This document shows, one piece after another, positions 24,136 to 36,530 of a stretch of DNA of 64,000 bases. How positions within the stretch are numbered: the stretch's first letter is position 1; the number at the start of each line of letters is the position of its first letter. The stretch is from positions 58,099,437 to 58,163,436 of the forward strand of contig NC_071334.1 of assembly GCF_027744825.2 (NCBI RefSeq), in the 5' to 3' direction. The stretch comes from Synchiropus splendidus. Taxonomy: Eukaryota > Chordata > Actinopteri > Syngnathiformes > Callionymidae. The notes beneath the pieces were generated by a model. That model saw only the letters and a program-made list of their open reading frames with translations. It made no database searches and had not been told where the DNA came from. A program made the position numbers and the translations under genes.

Positions 24136-25744
24136 TATACTGTATAGTAAACCTTGTAAACCTTGAATTAGCAATGAAGTGCAACAGAGGTCCCGCATTT
24201 TATCAGCACTTGGTATCTCCCGAGTTAGTATATAATGAGTGACATCACCACTGCATAATGAGACACCCGCAAGTAACTTATGATAGGAGCCAGGAGTCAG
24301 CAGAGGTTCTGCATCTGTCTTTGAATTCAACATCTAGTTGGTTGTTGAACAAAACATGTAGTCTGTCTGGAATCATTAAACGTGCTGTGCTTGTAGTATA
24401 ATATTAGTGCATGAACATCATCACAAATGTTATGCCATTATTGCTCGGTCCACTCAGAGGGATAAAAAAACTGCAACCACGTTGAGCATGTGTGTTTGGA
24501 CCTGTGCACGCTCATGCTGGAGTATGGGTGTGCACGTCAGTAAAATGGAGGGAAAGTTTGACACGATAAAAGGTCATGTCCACCAGTTCTTCATGGATCA
24601 GAAACCTTCCAAAAATCCCTCTGCAGGCAGCGCGCAATCCATTCCAACTATGTCACATGTCAATCACATACGAAGCAAAAAAATGCCTGAACAAAACCCA
24701 AAAGAGACTCTTCATTGGGCTCACAGCAGACTAGACTATTTTATCGAACCATTTTACTCTTTTCTCACCTCAAACAATGTTTAACAATTGTGGTTTTAAG
24801 AGCTCACTCGCCCATGCAACTGCACAGTAGATTTGGAGTTCTCTTGAGCTCCTGAAGTATTAGTCTCATTTATGGTCATTTATATTATGTAATGAATGTC
24901 TTCCACAACCATGGCCGCACATGCACATACACACTGGGCCGAGGTCTACATGAACTCCATTGCATTACTTTGACAGAGTGGCAGTCGCTGCGGCCTGCAG
25001 AATGAATGACGGCGCGCACAGCCTTTGATAGAGAGTAAAAAGGCTGAGTTTACATAATGAACCCAGTAAAACCTTGTTTCACTTTAATCAACACTTTACA
25101 CTGAGCCCTGCCAGACCCGGCACTGCTCGCCCAATTAATTAATGTTTAAATGAGACTTACATATCTGACTCCTGCAGAGACTCTACAGGAGACTCGCTGT
25201 GCCGGTGGCAATTCTTCTAAAGCGAAACTGAGCTCCAGTATGAAATTAGTCTGGACGGTGGATGTTTTCCAAAACTGAGCAAGTCTATTTTAGCCTCCAA
25301 AAAAAAGTGACCTGGAGGTATTTGACAAGAGGCTCACTGAACGGCTGAACTGTTGACTGCTTTGTTGTCAACCGGAACAGTGCACTTAAGGTTTGACAGC
25401 CACGCTCCACTGAGTGAGGGAGAGATGGAGAGATGTCAGACTGTAAAAAGTTGGTTCCAGACTCAACAAAAGCAGGAGAGCTCAAATTTATTTTTTTTAA
25501 GCATGCACTTAATTTCCACCCAGACGCGGAACTGGCAATCACGGACAGCAAAAACATGCTCAGGTGTTTTTGAATGAATCATTTGAACTAATGTATTCTA
25601 ATCAAACAAGCTTTATTTATTGTTTATTGTTTTGTATTTCACCAGAAGTTCGGTGCTGTATCTGAATATTCCAGCTCAAACACGGCACCACACCACCCAA
25701 AAATCTCTCCTGTTCTATATACGCCACTTTTAACTGCAACCACT

Positions 25745-25870
25745 ATTATGACTAGGGAGGTCCCTATATGGATACCAGTATCCTTACTCGTGCCAATACT
25801 GACCTATTTTGCTGTACTCATACTAGTCAAGTACTCGCTCATGACAGCACCTGATACCGACTACAGTTTA
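25745..25870. mobile_element. hAT-like relic
   Basis: The wording ggataccagtatccttactcg...catactagtcaagtactcgctc...cctgataccgacta follows a known style of hAT ends with repeated GATACC/GTACTCG motifs. Only one end is recognisable and no target duplication was found. Confidence 0.4.
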
Positions 25871-27677
25871 CCCTGCCATGCCCCACTCAAATGAGGGTGG
25901 TCACCGGCTCTCATGCCACACTTGCCGTTTCTCACATGACAAATCACTCCCACAAAAGTGCATTTTGCTGTGAAAACAGATCCACCTGGACGTCTGCCCT
26001 GATGAGATTGCAGTCTTTCATCTGCTGGCTTTTGACCCACTCCAGCTGCACTGCGAGAGAAATGACTGAGATACGTGAATGTTTCATTCAAACGCTCAAT
26101 AAGTTAGGTTTCCATCCGATGACATTAGCAGTTACATCAGTAGTTACAGAGAATCGGATTATATCTGATGATATGCACTAACCCGGGGTAACATTATGGT
26201 GCTTCAACTGTCTCGTGTGGTCCCGGAACGTGACCCCCACGATAACTGAGGGCACAATATGCGTAAATTGTACCTCTACAGTACCAGTATCTCAGACACA
26301 ATATATCAGCGTACACATAGATTACAGGCTAAAACTGCGGCAGTGAAAACATGCGCAGAAGGAAAAACTGAAAAAAAAGAAAAAGCAACATTCAAAATGG
26401 TTATTATGGTGTTATTACATACTTATTCCTATTGTTATATTGTCAGTGCTCGAACTCGTCCTTAGTTATGATAACTTACAAATTTACCCTTGGAACTTTC
26501 CCACAAAACAGTTTTCACATGCAGGTCAGAGGTGATGAGGAGCAGCTTTAATAAAAAAAGAGTACAGCAGGAATTCATACCCCCCATAGCTAGAGTATGC
26601 GTGCTATTCAGCCACATTGACAGCCCTGCATGTGTTCAACTAAAAACCATATTCATCCTTTCTGGGCTTCAAACTGTCATGCTGGGCTCCCATCACTCAT
26701 CGATCAGTGCTGCTCAAAAATATCAATCACATGCAGGAAAGGAAGCAGACAGACATGAAATGAGGTCAGCTCCTGAAATCCCTTCTTGGATACACCATTA
26801 TAAAACATGGCCGATTCAATGATTTCCTTTCCTTTCATCAGAACTTTCCAGTCCAAAAATATAACAATGTGCCATAAATTATGACAAAAATTTAAATGAT
26901 TGTCTTACAAACAAAAGCAGTGAGTCTTGCGGATCGAATGATTTGATAATGTACTATATTAAGTCAGGGTCGGTGACATCTGTAATCTTTGGTAATGCTG
27001 TTAATAGACAGTGTAATGCCATTGCAGCAAGCCAATGTGTAGTGAAGGATGGGGTTTTGCTTTGTGAGGCTTGTTGAAATCGAATAAATGGAGCAACATA
27101 GGGCAGCATTTTTATCAATAGGAAAGGTAGGATGATTCAATTGTGGCTAGATTCTCACTCAAATAGCAGACTTCATCAACAAGCTACAGGACACGACTCA
27201 CCAGAAACAGGAAAATAATGAACGAATGCTGAGGTGGAACATTGCCGGCTATTCTTTGTCTGCTGACACCAGCAAAACCATCAGTGTCCGTGTTTTTTCG
27301 ATTTTGCACATCTTTCAAAGAGCAGATGATTGCAGCATTAACACCATGATAAAGCAGCAGCTTTTCTTGTTGACTTTGGAGAAACAACCTATCGATCATC
27401 AGTGCACGAATACATATTCGATAATTATAAACTGCCTGATATTGGGAAACAAGTGGCAGAAGATGAATGGAGAGCGGGAGATGGTGGATGACATCAATCA
27501 TTCAAATGAGGTCGGACCACCAGAGAGAAGCTGCTGACTGATGACAGTGCCACGCTTCAAATGTGTCAGAATAAATAACCATCATTCAGTTGCTGACGAG
27601 ACACCCCAAATTGTTGGCATTAAACAGTCCATGGAAACACATAAGAGTGGAAAGGAGAGATAATCTTTCTGACTCAC

Positions 27678-27727
27678 CCTGGACAGGACGACCTCCAGCG
27701 TGATGTTCTGAGGTGCAGCACTGGGCA
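27678..27727 (-). CDS. dcc: dcc exon 12: start of fibronectin III domain 3 (50 bp exon)
   Basis: This very short exon is 50 bp, phase 1 in after acceptor tctctgcag and phase 0 out at TCCAGG|gtgagt. It encodes VPSAAPQNITLEVVLSR, matching DCC VPSAPPQNVSLEVVNSR, and contains a sequon (Asn-Ile-Thr). It is too short and lacks a start codon, so an ORF scan misses the match; it was found by expecting the missing FN3 A strand between exons 11 and 13. Since 50 is not a multiple of three, skipping it would frameshift the receptor. It is flanked by a 10.7 kb intron on its 3' side. Confidence 0.94.
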
Positions 27728-29501
27728 CTGCAGAGAGAGCAATAATAAATCATTTCTTCATTATTTATTTTGGGTCTCAGAGGCAAAAAAAGAGGGCAGA
27801 TGGAATTTTAAGGGCGGAAAGGCATTTGATTCCGGGTAATGGTTCGTTGACGTTTTGCAAAACATGGTTTGACTTTCACAGTGTGACAAAATATCTTTGT
27901 AAATGGGGACGAGACATTACATAAACATGATTATACTCATGAACAGAGGCGGCTGTTCTTGACAAAGTTTTAGAAATCAAACTGCATTCATTTTGCGACT
28001 ATATGCTGACGACTCTTTATGTGCTAAGAATGTTTGGAGCTGGAATTTTGGCTCAGTATTTCACGATCATGACTGTCGATGAATGTTTAGGACCTTGTAG
28101 GAACTTTTCTTTAAGATTCTAAACGGATTCACAGTTGGATTAGTTCGATGGGAACTTCATGACAGTTAGTGGAAGACAAACTTGGCGTTAGGAAGATCAA
28201 GAATCAAAAGTACGGCTGCATAATCTGAACAGCGGTGATAATAACGGTGAGGAAAATGAGGAGGTGGTGGGGCGATTATGCGCAAGGGACAAGTTGGATA
28301 ATAGAAGGCGATTTCCAATCAGAGGCAAACTGTTGTGTTCAAATTGGCTATCAAAGTGTTTTGGCTTGAATGAGTTTTGCATCTGTCCAACCAGATGCGA
28401 GATTTATTGTCAGCAGCTTATCTATTGATTCAGCTGCTCTATATACAGTATGTGTGTGCACGCACGTGTGTGTGAGCACTATTGTGGATTCAATTAGCCC
28501 ACAACTCATTGTTATCACTGAGACACAGGCAGAAGATGCACAATGCATCCACTCACCGCGCGCGTGTGTGCGTGTGTGTGTGCGTACACTTGGTTTCAGA
28601 TCATTTTCTTGGTATGATTGCAGCCGGACAGATGACTCCATTATCTATCTGTCTGTGTGTGGAAGCTTATTAATGACAATATTTCTGTCAGAGCAGAGAT
28701 TAGCAGCTCAAATGGAAGTTGAAGATGAAATTGCATTCGAGGGCCATACATAACAGCAATACAGGAAATGTTGGGCAAAACATATTTTCCGGCTCCACTG
28801 ATGCAGAAGCTGCCAGCGCATAAATCACAATTCGGATGCTCAAGAATGCATTTTGAACCGCGCAGAAGAAGCAGATTTGAATCCTTCAGCGTTCAGTACC
28901 AATTACACAGGATGGGAAACTTTATTCGATCGCAATGCATAACGATACTGAACATTTTCATTAAAGCGTCAACACTGTCACTGATAAGAAAAAGAAAATG
29001 CTCTTTACGTGCGTTGCATACTTCAAAGACTGAGTCATAAATAACATCTTTGCTTATCATTTTTATACCTCAAATAAAAGCCTGCACAGCCGAGCTTGTC
29101 AATGGTGTCATCACAGTACCTGGTGTGTGTGCCTACTGCAGGGGTGTCAAGATAGAGCTGGAACCATGAAGGGTCCGTGAGGATCTCTCCTTGCAAAACA
29201 GCAGCTAGTTGAACAGCAAAACCTCATCATCCTTGAGGATTGTGAGGCTGATAACATTAACACTGGTAAACTCAGATGACTCTAGTGTTTAATTTTGAGT
29301 CATCTTTTCATATTTAGAGGTCTTGCAGGCAGATTTGGCCCCTTAACCTTGAGTTTGAGATATGGGTGTTACAGTGTTATAAAGTTACTATGACCATCAT
29401 GAGCCTTTGTTACTCTTAATGTGAGCAAAAAGAATCATTGACTCACTCAGTATAGGTAAAAAAATGTCAGAAATGTAACCTGACACCAGCACTGCTCTTA
29501 C
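27728..29501 (-). other. dcc: dcc intron 11
   Basis: This 1.8 kb intron lies at the FN2-FN3 boundary. A TG/GC-rich simple-sequence stretch occurs at about 28450-28590. I see nothing else identifiable. Confidence 0.85.
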
Positions 29502-29640
29502 CGTCCGATAGAGTGGTGACCACCACTGTTTCTGAAGCGGCACCAGGTCCATAGCGGTTGATTGCCAAAACACGGACTCTGTACTCTGTAAACTTGTTGA
29601 GACCCTCCATCTTGTAGTTGAGTCCGTTAACATCCACATT
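29502..29640 (-). CDS. dcc: dcc exon 11: second half of fibronectin III domain 2
   Basis: The exon is 139 bp, phase 0 in after acceptor tctattcag and phase 1 out at TCGGACG|gtaaga. It encodes [20 protein letters not shown], then [20 protein letters not shown] and VTTLSD. KFTEY and NRYGPG are FN2 signatures of DCC (KKFTEYSLRFLAYNRYGPG). The FN2-FN3 border falls at the phase-1 intron after the TLSD motif, as in the mammalian gene. Intron 11 is 1.8 kb. Confidence 0.97.
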
Positions 29641-29744
29641 CTGAATAGAAACAGAGACAAAAGGTTTTCTTCCAAATCATTCTAAATATCGCTAAAACCA
29701 GGTTCCCATTATAATGTTAGGGGAAGAACGACTTCAGTACTGAC

Positions 29745-29893
29745 TTGTTCTTTCCCGGATGGCGTCTCAATCCAAAGCAACCTGTAGCCCACAACAGGCC
29801 CGTTTGGTTGTGCAGGAGGCTCCCAGCTCACTTGGACTGAGGTTGGAGACAAAGCATCAGCCCGGAAAGACTCTACTCTGTTGGGCACCTGGA
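29745..29893 (-). CDS. dcc: dcc exon 10: first half of fibronectin III domain 2
   Basis: The exon is 149 bp, phase 1 in after acceptor cctttcag and phase 0 out at GAACAA|gtcagt. It encodes LQVPNRVESFRADALSPTSV, the core tryptophan in QVSWEPPAQPNGPVVGY, and RLLWIETPSGKEQ. It corresponds to DCC [20 protein letters not shown] and TGKEQ. The donor gtcagt is non-consensus at position +3, but the downstream acceptor and reading frame agree (KEQ-NVDVNG). The following intron is only 104 bp, the shortest in the window. Confidence 0.95.
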
Positions 29894-30373
29894 CTGAAAG
29901 GCCGACAAGCAGAAGGGAAATCATCACATTTGATACTATGGTAGTTTAGATCAAAGATCTGAAGAGTTAAAGAAACTAAAATATTATTTAAGAAAAAGTA
30001 TGACAATCATTTATATCCTGGTAAAATGTAATAACAAAACAGGGGCAGAGCTCAAAGACCTAAAGGTAGAGCAAAGGTAATTTTTAGTGGCAGAGGATTT
30101 TTTTTTTTCAGAAACAAACCAATTCATTTAGTGGTCAGTGAGACAATTAAATTCAACTGAGCGTGTGAGCAGGGATCATTTCACCTCCCATTTGAAGTTG
30201 GTGGTGAAATACGGTCAACCTTTCTCTACATGAGACAATAAATCAGTCAAAAATGAGCACCTTTGGGTGTTTATGTGCAGCTTCATACCACATATTTATT
30301 TGCCGATGAATGCCTTAGGTGTAAATATACAGAATACGCTTTTCTCTAGTCCAGAAGCTCAGCAGCATCTTAC
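29894..30373 (-). other. dcc: dcc intron 9
   Basis: This is a 480 bp phase-1 intron at the FN1-FN2 boundary. I see no repeat or other feature in it. Confidence 0.9.
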
Positions 30374-30528
30374 GGTCTGGTTTGGTGGTGATCCTCAGCG
30401 GGGTGGAACTCTCTCCTGGTCCCACGTCATTGTAGGCGATGACCCTGAAACTGTAGCCCTCCTCTGGCTTCAGGTTGGACACAGTCAGCTCCAGTGACTC
30501 TGGCTCCGACACGTTCACTGACCGCTCT
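30374..30528 (-). CDS. dcc: dcc exon 9: second half of fibronectin III domain 1
   Basis: The exon is 155 bp, phase 2 in after acceptor ctccgacag and phase 1 out at CCAGACC|gtaaga. It completes the arginine begun in exon 8 and reads ERSVNVSEPESLELTVSNLK, then PEEGYSFRVIAYNDVGPGES with the conserved FN3 tyrosine and the GPGESS turn, and ends STPLRITTKPD. A sequon is present (Asn-Val-Ser). It matches DCC [24 protein letters not shown]. The next intron is 480 bp. Confidence 0.97.
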
Positions 30529-33500
30529 CTGTCGGAGGCATGGATAGTGATTTAATACCCGACGAATCATAGATAATATTTAGTTTCTGACTATGACTTA
30601 TTCAATTTAGAATGCATGAAAATGCTTTTCTGTTGTGACAGTGCAGATAATCGCAGCTGTAATCTGTGTAATCCTTCAATAACTGCAGTAAATCCTCCAA
30701 ATAGAGCTTGTCTGCAGCCATGCAGTCCTGAACTAATCACCCCATCACCGACCAGACAAACCCAGCTGCGGCGATAAGCCTGTTTTGGGTGGCGCTTCAC
30801 ATTCACATTCACACTCCCGTGCCTTTTCTCATGTCAGGAGCTAAAAAAAAGATCTTTAAGAATGCGTTCTTTATGTTTAAATACTGCTTGAAACTACAGC
30901 TACTGTGAGGCTTTGAATACAAGCTGATTACATTCAAAACATTTGACTGACATACGTTAGTTTTAAAGATGCAGAAGCAGCTGATATATATAATTAGAGC
31001 CAGAAAATGTTTCAAATAAGCCACGGGATTTAAAAGGTTTGACATTTTCGCGGAGCCAATAACTGGCAACAACAACGCCAGTCGTTTAGGTTTAAACACC
31101 TGGAAAGGCCAGATAGCCGCTGTCAAGGAAAAGGCACATTCAAGGTTGACGTGAGACGACACAAAAAAAAAAACCGTTATATTGTACATTGAGGCTTTAA
31201 AGAATGGTGAGAGAAATTCCAGAGTTTTCTCTGAGTTGAGGTGTAAATGGCCAGTGGACGAAGGAGATATCGAGCGAAACAGCGGGTGAGATTCTGTCAC
31301 ACAGTGTGAACTTGCTTTGCCCTTCAGAGGCCACACACTCGGGTTGTTCAATGAGCTCAGAAAGGAACCACCTGCCCACCATGAAAACCATACTGCTCAT
31401 CTCTCTGTTGAACCTCTCTAACCTTGTTGAGTAGGTGCCTACTGCTTTGCCTCATTATTGAATTTTGGAAACGCACCCTCGCGATAGTCCTCTGCAATAC
31501 ATAATCCCGACTTGGAAGAGATGCTCCGTGCTCACTTCAACAGAAAACCAATTCATCACTTCATTTCAGCTGAGTTTAATAAGTGGTTTCTGATATGAAC
31601 ATGTCATCAATATTAATTAGTGTTACACCAACAAGTCTTCTATGATCATATTTTTAATCACTGCAGAAAATACTCAAGGGTACGAACATTTGACTTTATC
31701 TGCATAATGAAAGTAGTTCGGGTAATTAAGAAGAAATGTTGGAAATAATTCAAAACATATTTTAAAAAAGCCTGGTGTATCTTGCAGCATATAAGTCGAA
31801 AACTCTATTGCTGTGGAATAAATATTACTCAGCACTCCGGTGCAGTATTATATTCATCATATCATATCTGATGTTGTAGTAGTAGTAGTAGTAGTAGTGC
31901 ACTGGATTCTCCACTGGCCTTCTTGAAAGACATGATAGGAGTTCTTGCCTTGAATTAATAGAAGACATAGCTCAACCTTGACAACAGCGTGTAGACCGTT
32001 TCCCATCCAATGCAATGACCCTGAATGAATTCTATGATGCGTGCACTCGTAGCAAGTGGAGACATTGAATGTGGAGACAGCAGATGTGTCACATCATGAC
32101 ACATCAGGCTTTTAGTTACGTACTATGTGTTAAATTTGAGCACAGGTAAGCTCGAGTAGCGCATCAGTAGAGGCCTTCAAGTGCATTCTTCTGGTCCTTT
32201 TGCTTAGTTACAATGTGTTAGCACATAACACAGCAGATAGAGTTAAGGTTCATTCACTATCTTACTCAGGTGATTGGTGGACAAACCTTTACAACCTCTG
32301 TAATATGCTGGAGACTCGAAGTAGAGATGTTTTTGACTGCCCCAGTCACCACATCTACCAGTGTTGCGAGAGCACTACCTAAAGCTTGGTCCCTGATGTT
32401 ACCCTAAATTACAGAAAAAAATAATCCAATAAATTCAGGTGGTGATGAAGATAAAATGCGCACCATTTTTCCTCCATTTTCAGAGCGATGCTTCACTTCA
32501 AAAGGATAGTGACATGCAACAAAAGGGAGAGAGTGCTTCTCCTGGATTGACAGTTTCCAGCAGCATAATGGCAGATCATTCAATGCCACCATTATGTCTG
32601 CGCCGGTCATGCAGAAACAAAATGTATAATAACAGTATAATATCTCAGCCTTGAACCGGGGAGCACAAATGGTGTGATTCACCATGGTGCGGTGGGATAC
32701 TCGTCATCACACCATCCCTTTTTCTGACCTGCATCAGTTTCCTTTTGCTAAACAAGAGGATATGTCTGTAACGGAAGATAACTGAGGGTCCTTAATTGGT
32801 TTTAAGCCTGGTGGCGTTTAAAGGGCGTTCACATGCGTGGTTTTTTTAGCAGCACATGCACACGTCTTAAAAAGCATTATTTTGGTAGGTCAACAATTTG
32901 GGTCACAGCTTAATGACTCAGAGACGTGTGGCAAGACCCAAGGCAAGATCAGTTGAAAAGCACTAGACCATAAAAGTAACTAGTCAAAAGCAGAACACGT
33001 CTGTCCGGCTATAATGAAGTGAAGACCTTATGTCAAATTTGAAGTATCAGGCATCCAAACATCTGGTCTCACCTGCTTTATGGAAAAAAAAATGGAACTT
33101 CAACCTTTTTTTCTTATTGAGGACACTTTGACTCAGTATTGACTGAGCAGCTAAATTACAGTTACTAACTTCCTGTGCTGATGAATCCAAACCATTTCCA
33201 TATGATGACAAATACTCAGAAAAGTGGATCACTGTATATTCATTGAATCACATGGATAAGGTTTTGGATTTAAAACTATAGCACTTCACCATTGTGAGAG
33301 CAGTTGCAGGACATTTGTAATTTGTCAGACTATCCAGGTTCACCTAATTTGTCCAGACATAGAGGTATGATGACATTAAAAAAATAACAATTTGAACGTA
33401 TTGATGATGTACTAATGTGAGATTTTCGGTCACATTCTTTCAATACACTGTATATCTATGCTGATGCGTTGATTTGACCACGATTACATGCGCTGCATAT

Positions 33501-34959
33501 TGTGCTTCTTTTCCCACGCACACAGCAAAGAAGTCATAATTTCACACAGAGTACCTCCACAACAGAATTGATGGAGTGTTCCTTGTCAGACCCGCAACGC
33601 CAAAGACTGCACCGCAGAGCTAACGGCGAACCTGACATCTCACTTTAAAACTTTATTGCTACTCGTAAACCATTTGCTTTTGTACTTTGTGGTTTGAAAG
33701 TTGGCTAAAAACTAAATGCAGAACCAAATAAACACACCCCAAAATGTGAGGAGAGAAAGAATCATGTTGTTATTTCCCAAACTAGAATTAAATCCAATAA
33801 GATATTGCGACGGAATCGAAGGAGTTATTTAAAATAAGTGAATGAATAAATCATGACATATTTTTTCCATATTCCCCACCTCTTTCTGGGGACATTGTCT
33901 CTGCAAATAACATGCCAAAATAGCCATGTGTCAGTAGCTACAATTTTCACAAATTAAAAGGGATTTCTCTTCAGGTTACTTTGGTGGCCTGCCTCAGGAT
34001 TTTTGCAATGAACCATGTGTGCCGTGGCTTAAAAAAGGTTGAGTGTTTCTCCTGGACTGACAGTCCACTAGACATATTCACTAGACATATTCAGTGATAC
34101 GGTGAGCTAAACGTGGCTTCCAAGTGGTTGGCTGAACTTCTATGTATTACTATAAAAAAAAGAAGAGTTTGTTTGATTAGAGTTCTTGTGTACGTTTTGG
34201 CAATTCGCTCTCTGCTATCATAGCATTTTCATTGAAGTTAAACCCAGTAAAAGCCGTTGGAATTTAATAAATAAACCTTTTCTTTTTTACTTCACCATTA
34301 GTGGATTTTCTTGGATTATTTGGATCTGAGAAACATCCTTGCCTTCACTTCCTTTATTGTATAACACCCTTTCTCTTCTAATCTTGTCTGTTTTTCGGTG
34401 GGTCATTTGTGCGTAGGACAAACTGTTGCTGTATTCTCCTCGCAGTCATTAAACCTGACAAATCCAATGCTGCACCTCTGTCAGCAAGTCATAACAACTG
34501 ACAGAGTCTCTGTCATATCATTTCACCATGAAACCTGAGTGGCTATTAGAGGGTTGCGTTTAGTGGCCCGAAGTGCTGATGGGCTGCTTAGTCCCGTCGG
34601 CAACAAAGCTTAAAAGCCTGAATGTGAAAGCCTTCAGCTGGAGACCCGACTGTCAGAGGTTACCGTTTAACATCAGCGGGGGACCTGCCAATATGTCACC
34701 CACAGCTTTTTCTTCTGCATGTTCAGAGCTGCACTGTGCAGCTGAGCGGTGATCAAAAGCACCGCTGTCGTCTCTCACGTAACAGGAGTATACAGGTGCT
34801 GATCAAACGTTGTCTGCGCCACAAGATCATGGGCTGTTTTTCACATATTCAGTCTATTACTGTTGAAACACCCCTTCAATCTTGAAAACTGTGTAATACT
34901 AATAATTATTACTCAGGGTTTTTACATTCTTGCCTACACGTAAAAAAAAAACAACTTAC
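30529..34959 (-). other. dcc: dcc intron 8
   Basis: This 4.4 kb intron splits FN1. It holds a (GTA)n tract at 31875-31898 and a short tandem duplication (cactagacatatt twice) at about 34067-34092. A 180-codon minus-strand open frame at 30809-31351 has no recognisable similarity and is treated as chance. Confidence 0.85.
31875..31898. repeat. (GTA)8 microsatellite
   Basis: A trinucleotide run, tagtagtagtagtagtag, of about 24 bp. Confidence 0.9.
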
Positions 34960-35119
34960 CTTTCAACTCCATCCTGGGAATAATAAATGCCATAAGTCTG
35001 TACAGATCCTCCGGTCTCCTCTGGGGGGCGCCAACTAAGTCGGACGAATCGGCTGGACACTAGGACAGGGACCAAGTCGCGAGGGGCAGAGGGGAGGGCA
35101 ACGCCTGGGCTTGGGGACA
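34960..35119 (-). CDS. dcc: dcc exon 8: Ig4-FN1 linker and first half of fibronectin III domain 1
   Basis: The exon is 160 bp, phase 1 in after acceptor ccccaccag and phase 2 out at GAAAG|gtaagt. It encodes a short linker [14 protein letters not shown], then [20 protein letters not shown] with the FN3 core tryptophan, then [17 protein letters not shown]. [25 protein letters not shown] is close to DCC; neogenin has a different STRFIKLTWRTP strand. The linker is the variable segment between the Ig horseshoe and the FN stalk. Its acceptor is preceded by an unusually long pyrimidine-rich run on the transcribed strand (see 35251-35475). Confidence 0.97.
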
Positions 35120-35250
35120 CTGGTGGGGGATCAGAGGAGGAGGTGTAAGTCAAAGGGGTGCCAGAAGGAGCAGGTGGATCAGGAAGAGGAGAAGGTGTGT
35201 GGACGGCTCTATACTGAGTGGGTGTGGCCTCTGTTTAACAAACCAAATAG

Positions 35251-35475
35251 GGACGGAGGAAGGGGAGAGGAAGGAGTGGGACGAGGAAGGACGACAAGAG
35301 AAGAGGAGTGAAGGTGCAAAATGGGAGGAAGGAAGGGGAGGAATGAAAGGAAGCAAATGCCATGAGATGAGAAAGATAAGGAACACAAAAAAACATGGAC
35401 AAGACAAGAAGGAAGAAAAGGAGGAAGAAGAGTGAAGAAGATCACAGGCTAGAAGAAACAGCGGAAGAGATTCTG
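35251..35475. repeat. polypurine/polypyrimidine tract upstream of exon 8
   Basis: The plus strand is about 225 bp of nearly pure G and A with few interruptions; the transcribed RNA is therefore C/U-rich. It ends about 130 nt upstream of the exon 8 acceptor, which itself follows a second pyrimidine run. Possible consequences are PTB-type protein binding or triplex formation; neither can be judged from sequence alone. Confidence 0.75.
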
Positions 35476-36392
35476 ACCAATGCAGACAACAGGTATTCAA
35501 TATTCAACAGCGAAAACAGCTGCTGTTGAGGTAACACAGCTTTGAATACATTTTAGTCCTGTAATGAAAGTCAACACAGAAGTGTTGCGTTAATTCAACC
35601 ATGTCGAGAAGAATCAAGACGGTTGGACTGGCTGTGAAGGTGAAGGTGTTATGGAGCATCATGACAATGGATACACACATTTATCTCAGGTCAAAATGCT
35701 GAGTTACACATTTAGACCCTGCTATTTCGGTATTCATTCACAATGCGATGCATGACTAGTAATGACATTATCACCACTAATGTGGATATTTTTTATTTGA
35801 CTTTTATTTGCCCCTTAACTCTATGGTAAAGTGGCACCTGCATTTAATCTAAATGCAGGTGAGGAAATTGAGTACAGTGAGAAATGGTATAACTGTATAA
35901 CCTGTATAATGAATGTGCATCAATACAAACTGTCAGGAACATGGTTTGGTTGGTGAGTACCACAGCGCTGAAACTGAGTGAGAGTCGAGGGACAACAGCG
36001 AACATATTGAGGAGATTAATGAAGTTGTTGAAGTTTGTGGTTCTCCCACTGAAGCTGCCAATGAAGACAATCAACAGTGGGGGAGGATTTTGGCTGCCCA
36101 GAGTTCGAAGGGAAGAAAATCACTTACAGAAGAGGTATATTAATACCGTATATATAATACTTTACTGTATTCAACTATCACAGCAAACATGACACAGCAT
36201 GTGAACCGCAGGCACTGATGCTGCCACTGAGAGTGAGAAATAGATGTTTTTAATTTTATGATAAATAAATGAGACGCTCAGGGTCTCACTTTTGAACATG
36301 TCAGGATACAATAGGTGTTCTGTCGCTATACTGTAGATGGACAAAATACATATGTGGCCAGATTTGCAGGTACATCTGTGTCACATGACATC

Positions 36393-36530
36393 ACGTGTCA
36401 AACTCAAGGCCCAGGGGGCAAATCTGTCAAGCACAGTAATCCTGTCACCTGCAAGTTTTAAATTCATTTCAATACAAACGTGAAGTTCAACATAAACTGG
36501 ATTAAATATTAAATCATGCGGCTCAAAGGG
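36393..36530. mobile_element. hAT terminal relic
   Basis: The string gtgtcaaactcaaggcccag followed by ggggcaaatctg is the familiar vertebrate hAT-derived wording 'GTGTCAAACTCAAGGCCCGGGGGCCAAATCTGG'. The remainder fades into AT-rich sequence and the other end is not visible. Confidence 0.55.

Larger units (their letters stand above)
17007..27677 (-). other. dcc: dcc intron 12
   Basis: This 10.7 kb intron splits the FN3 domain. It holds short TG/CA runs near 17586-17602 and 17683-17697, a palindromic mariner MITE (19414-19492), a (TA)40 tract (20112-20191), a compound ACT/CA tract (22297-22332), a 'GTGGGGAC' repeat (22436-22830), a Tigger-like element (23462-24135) and a hAT-like relic (25745-25870). 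No conserved coding sequence was recognised. Confidence 0.85.

Noticed and set aside
24407..24784. 125-codon plus-strand frame beyond the Tigger-like element
   Set aside because: It lies outside the element boundaries and has no recognisable domain.
30809..31351. 180-codon minus-strand open frame in intron 8
   Set aside because: No recognisable domain, no conserved composition, and it lies between two joined dcc exons; best explained as chance.
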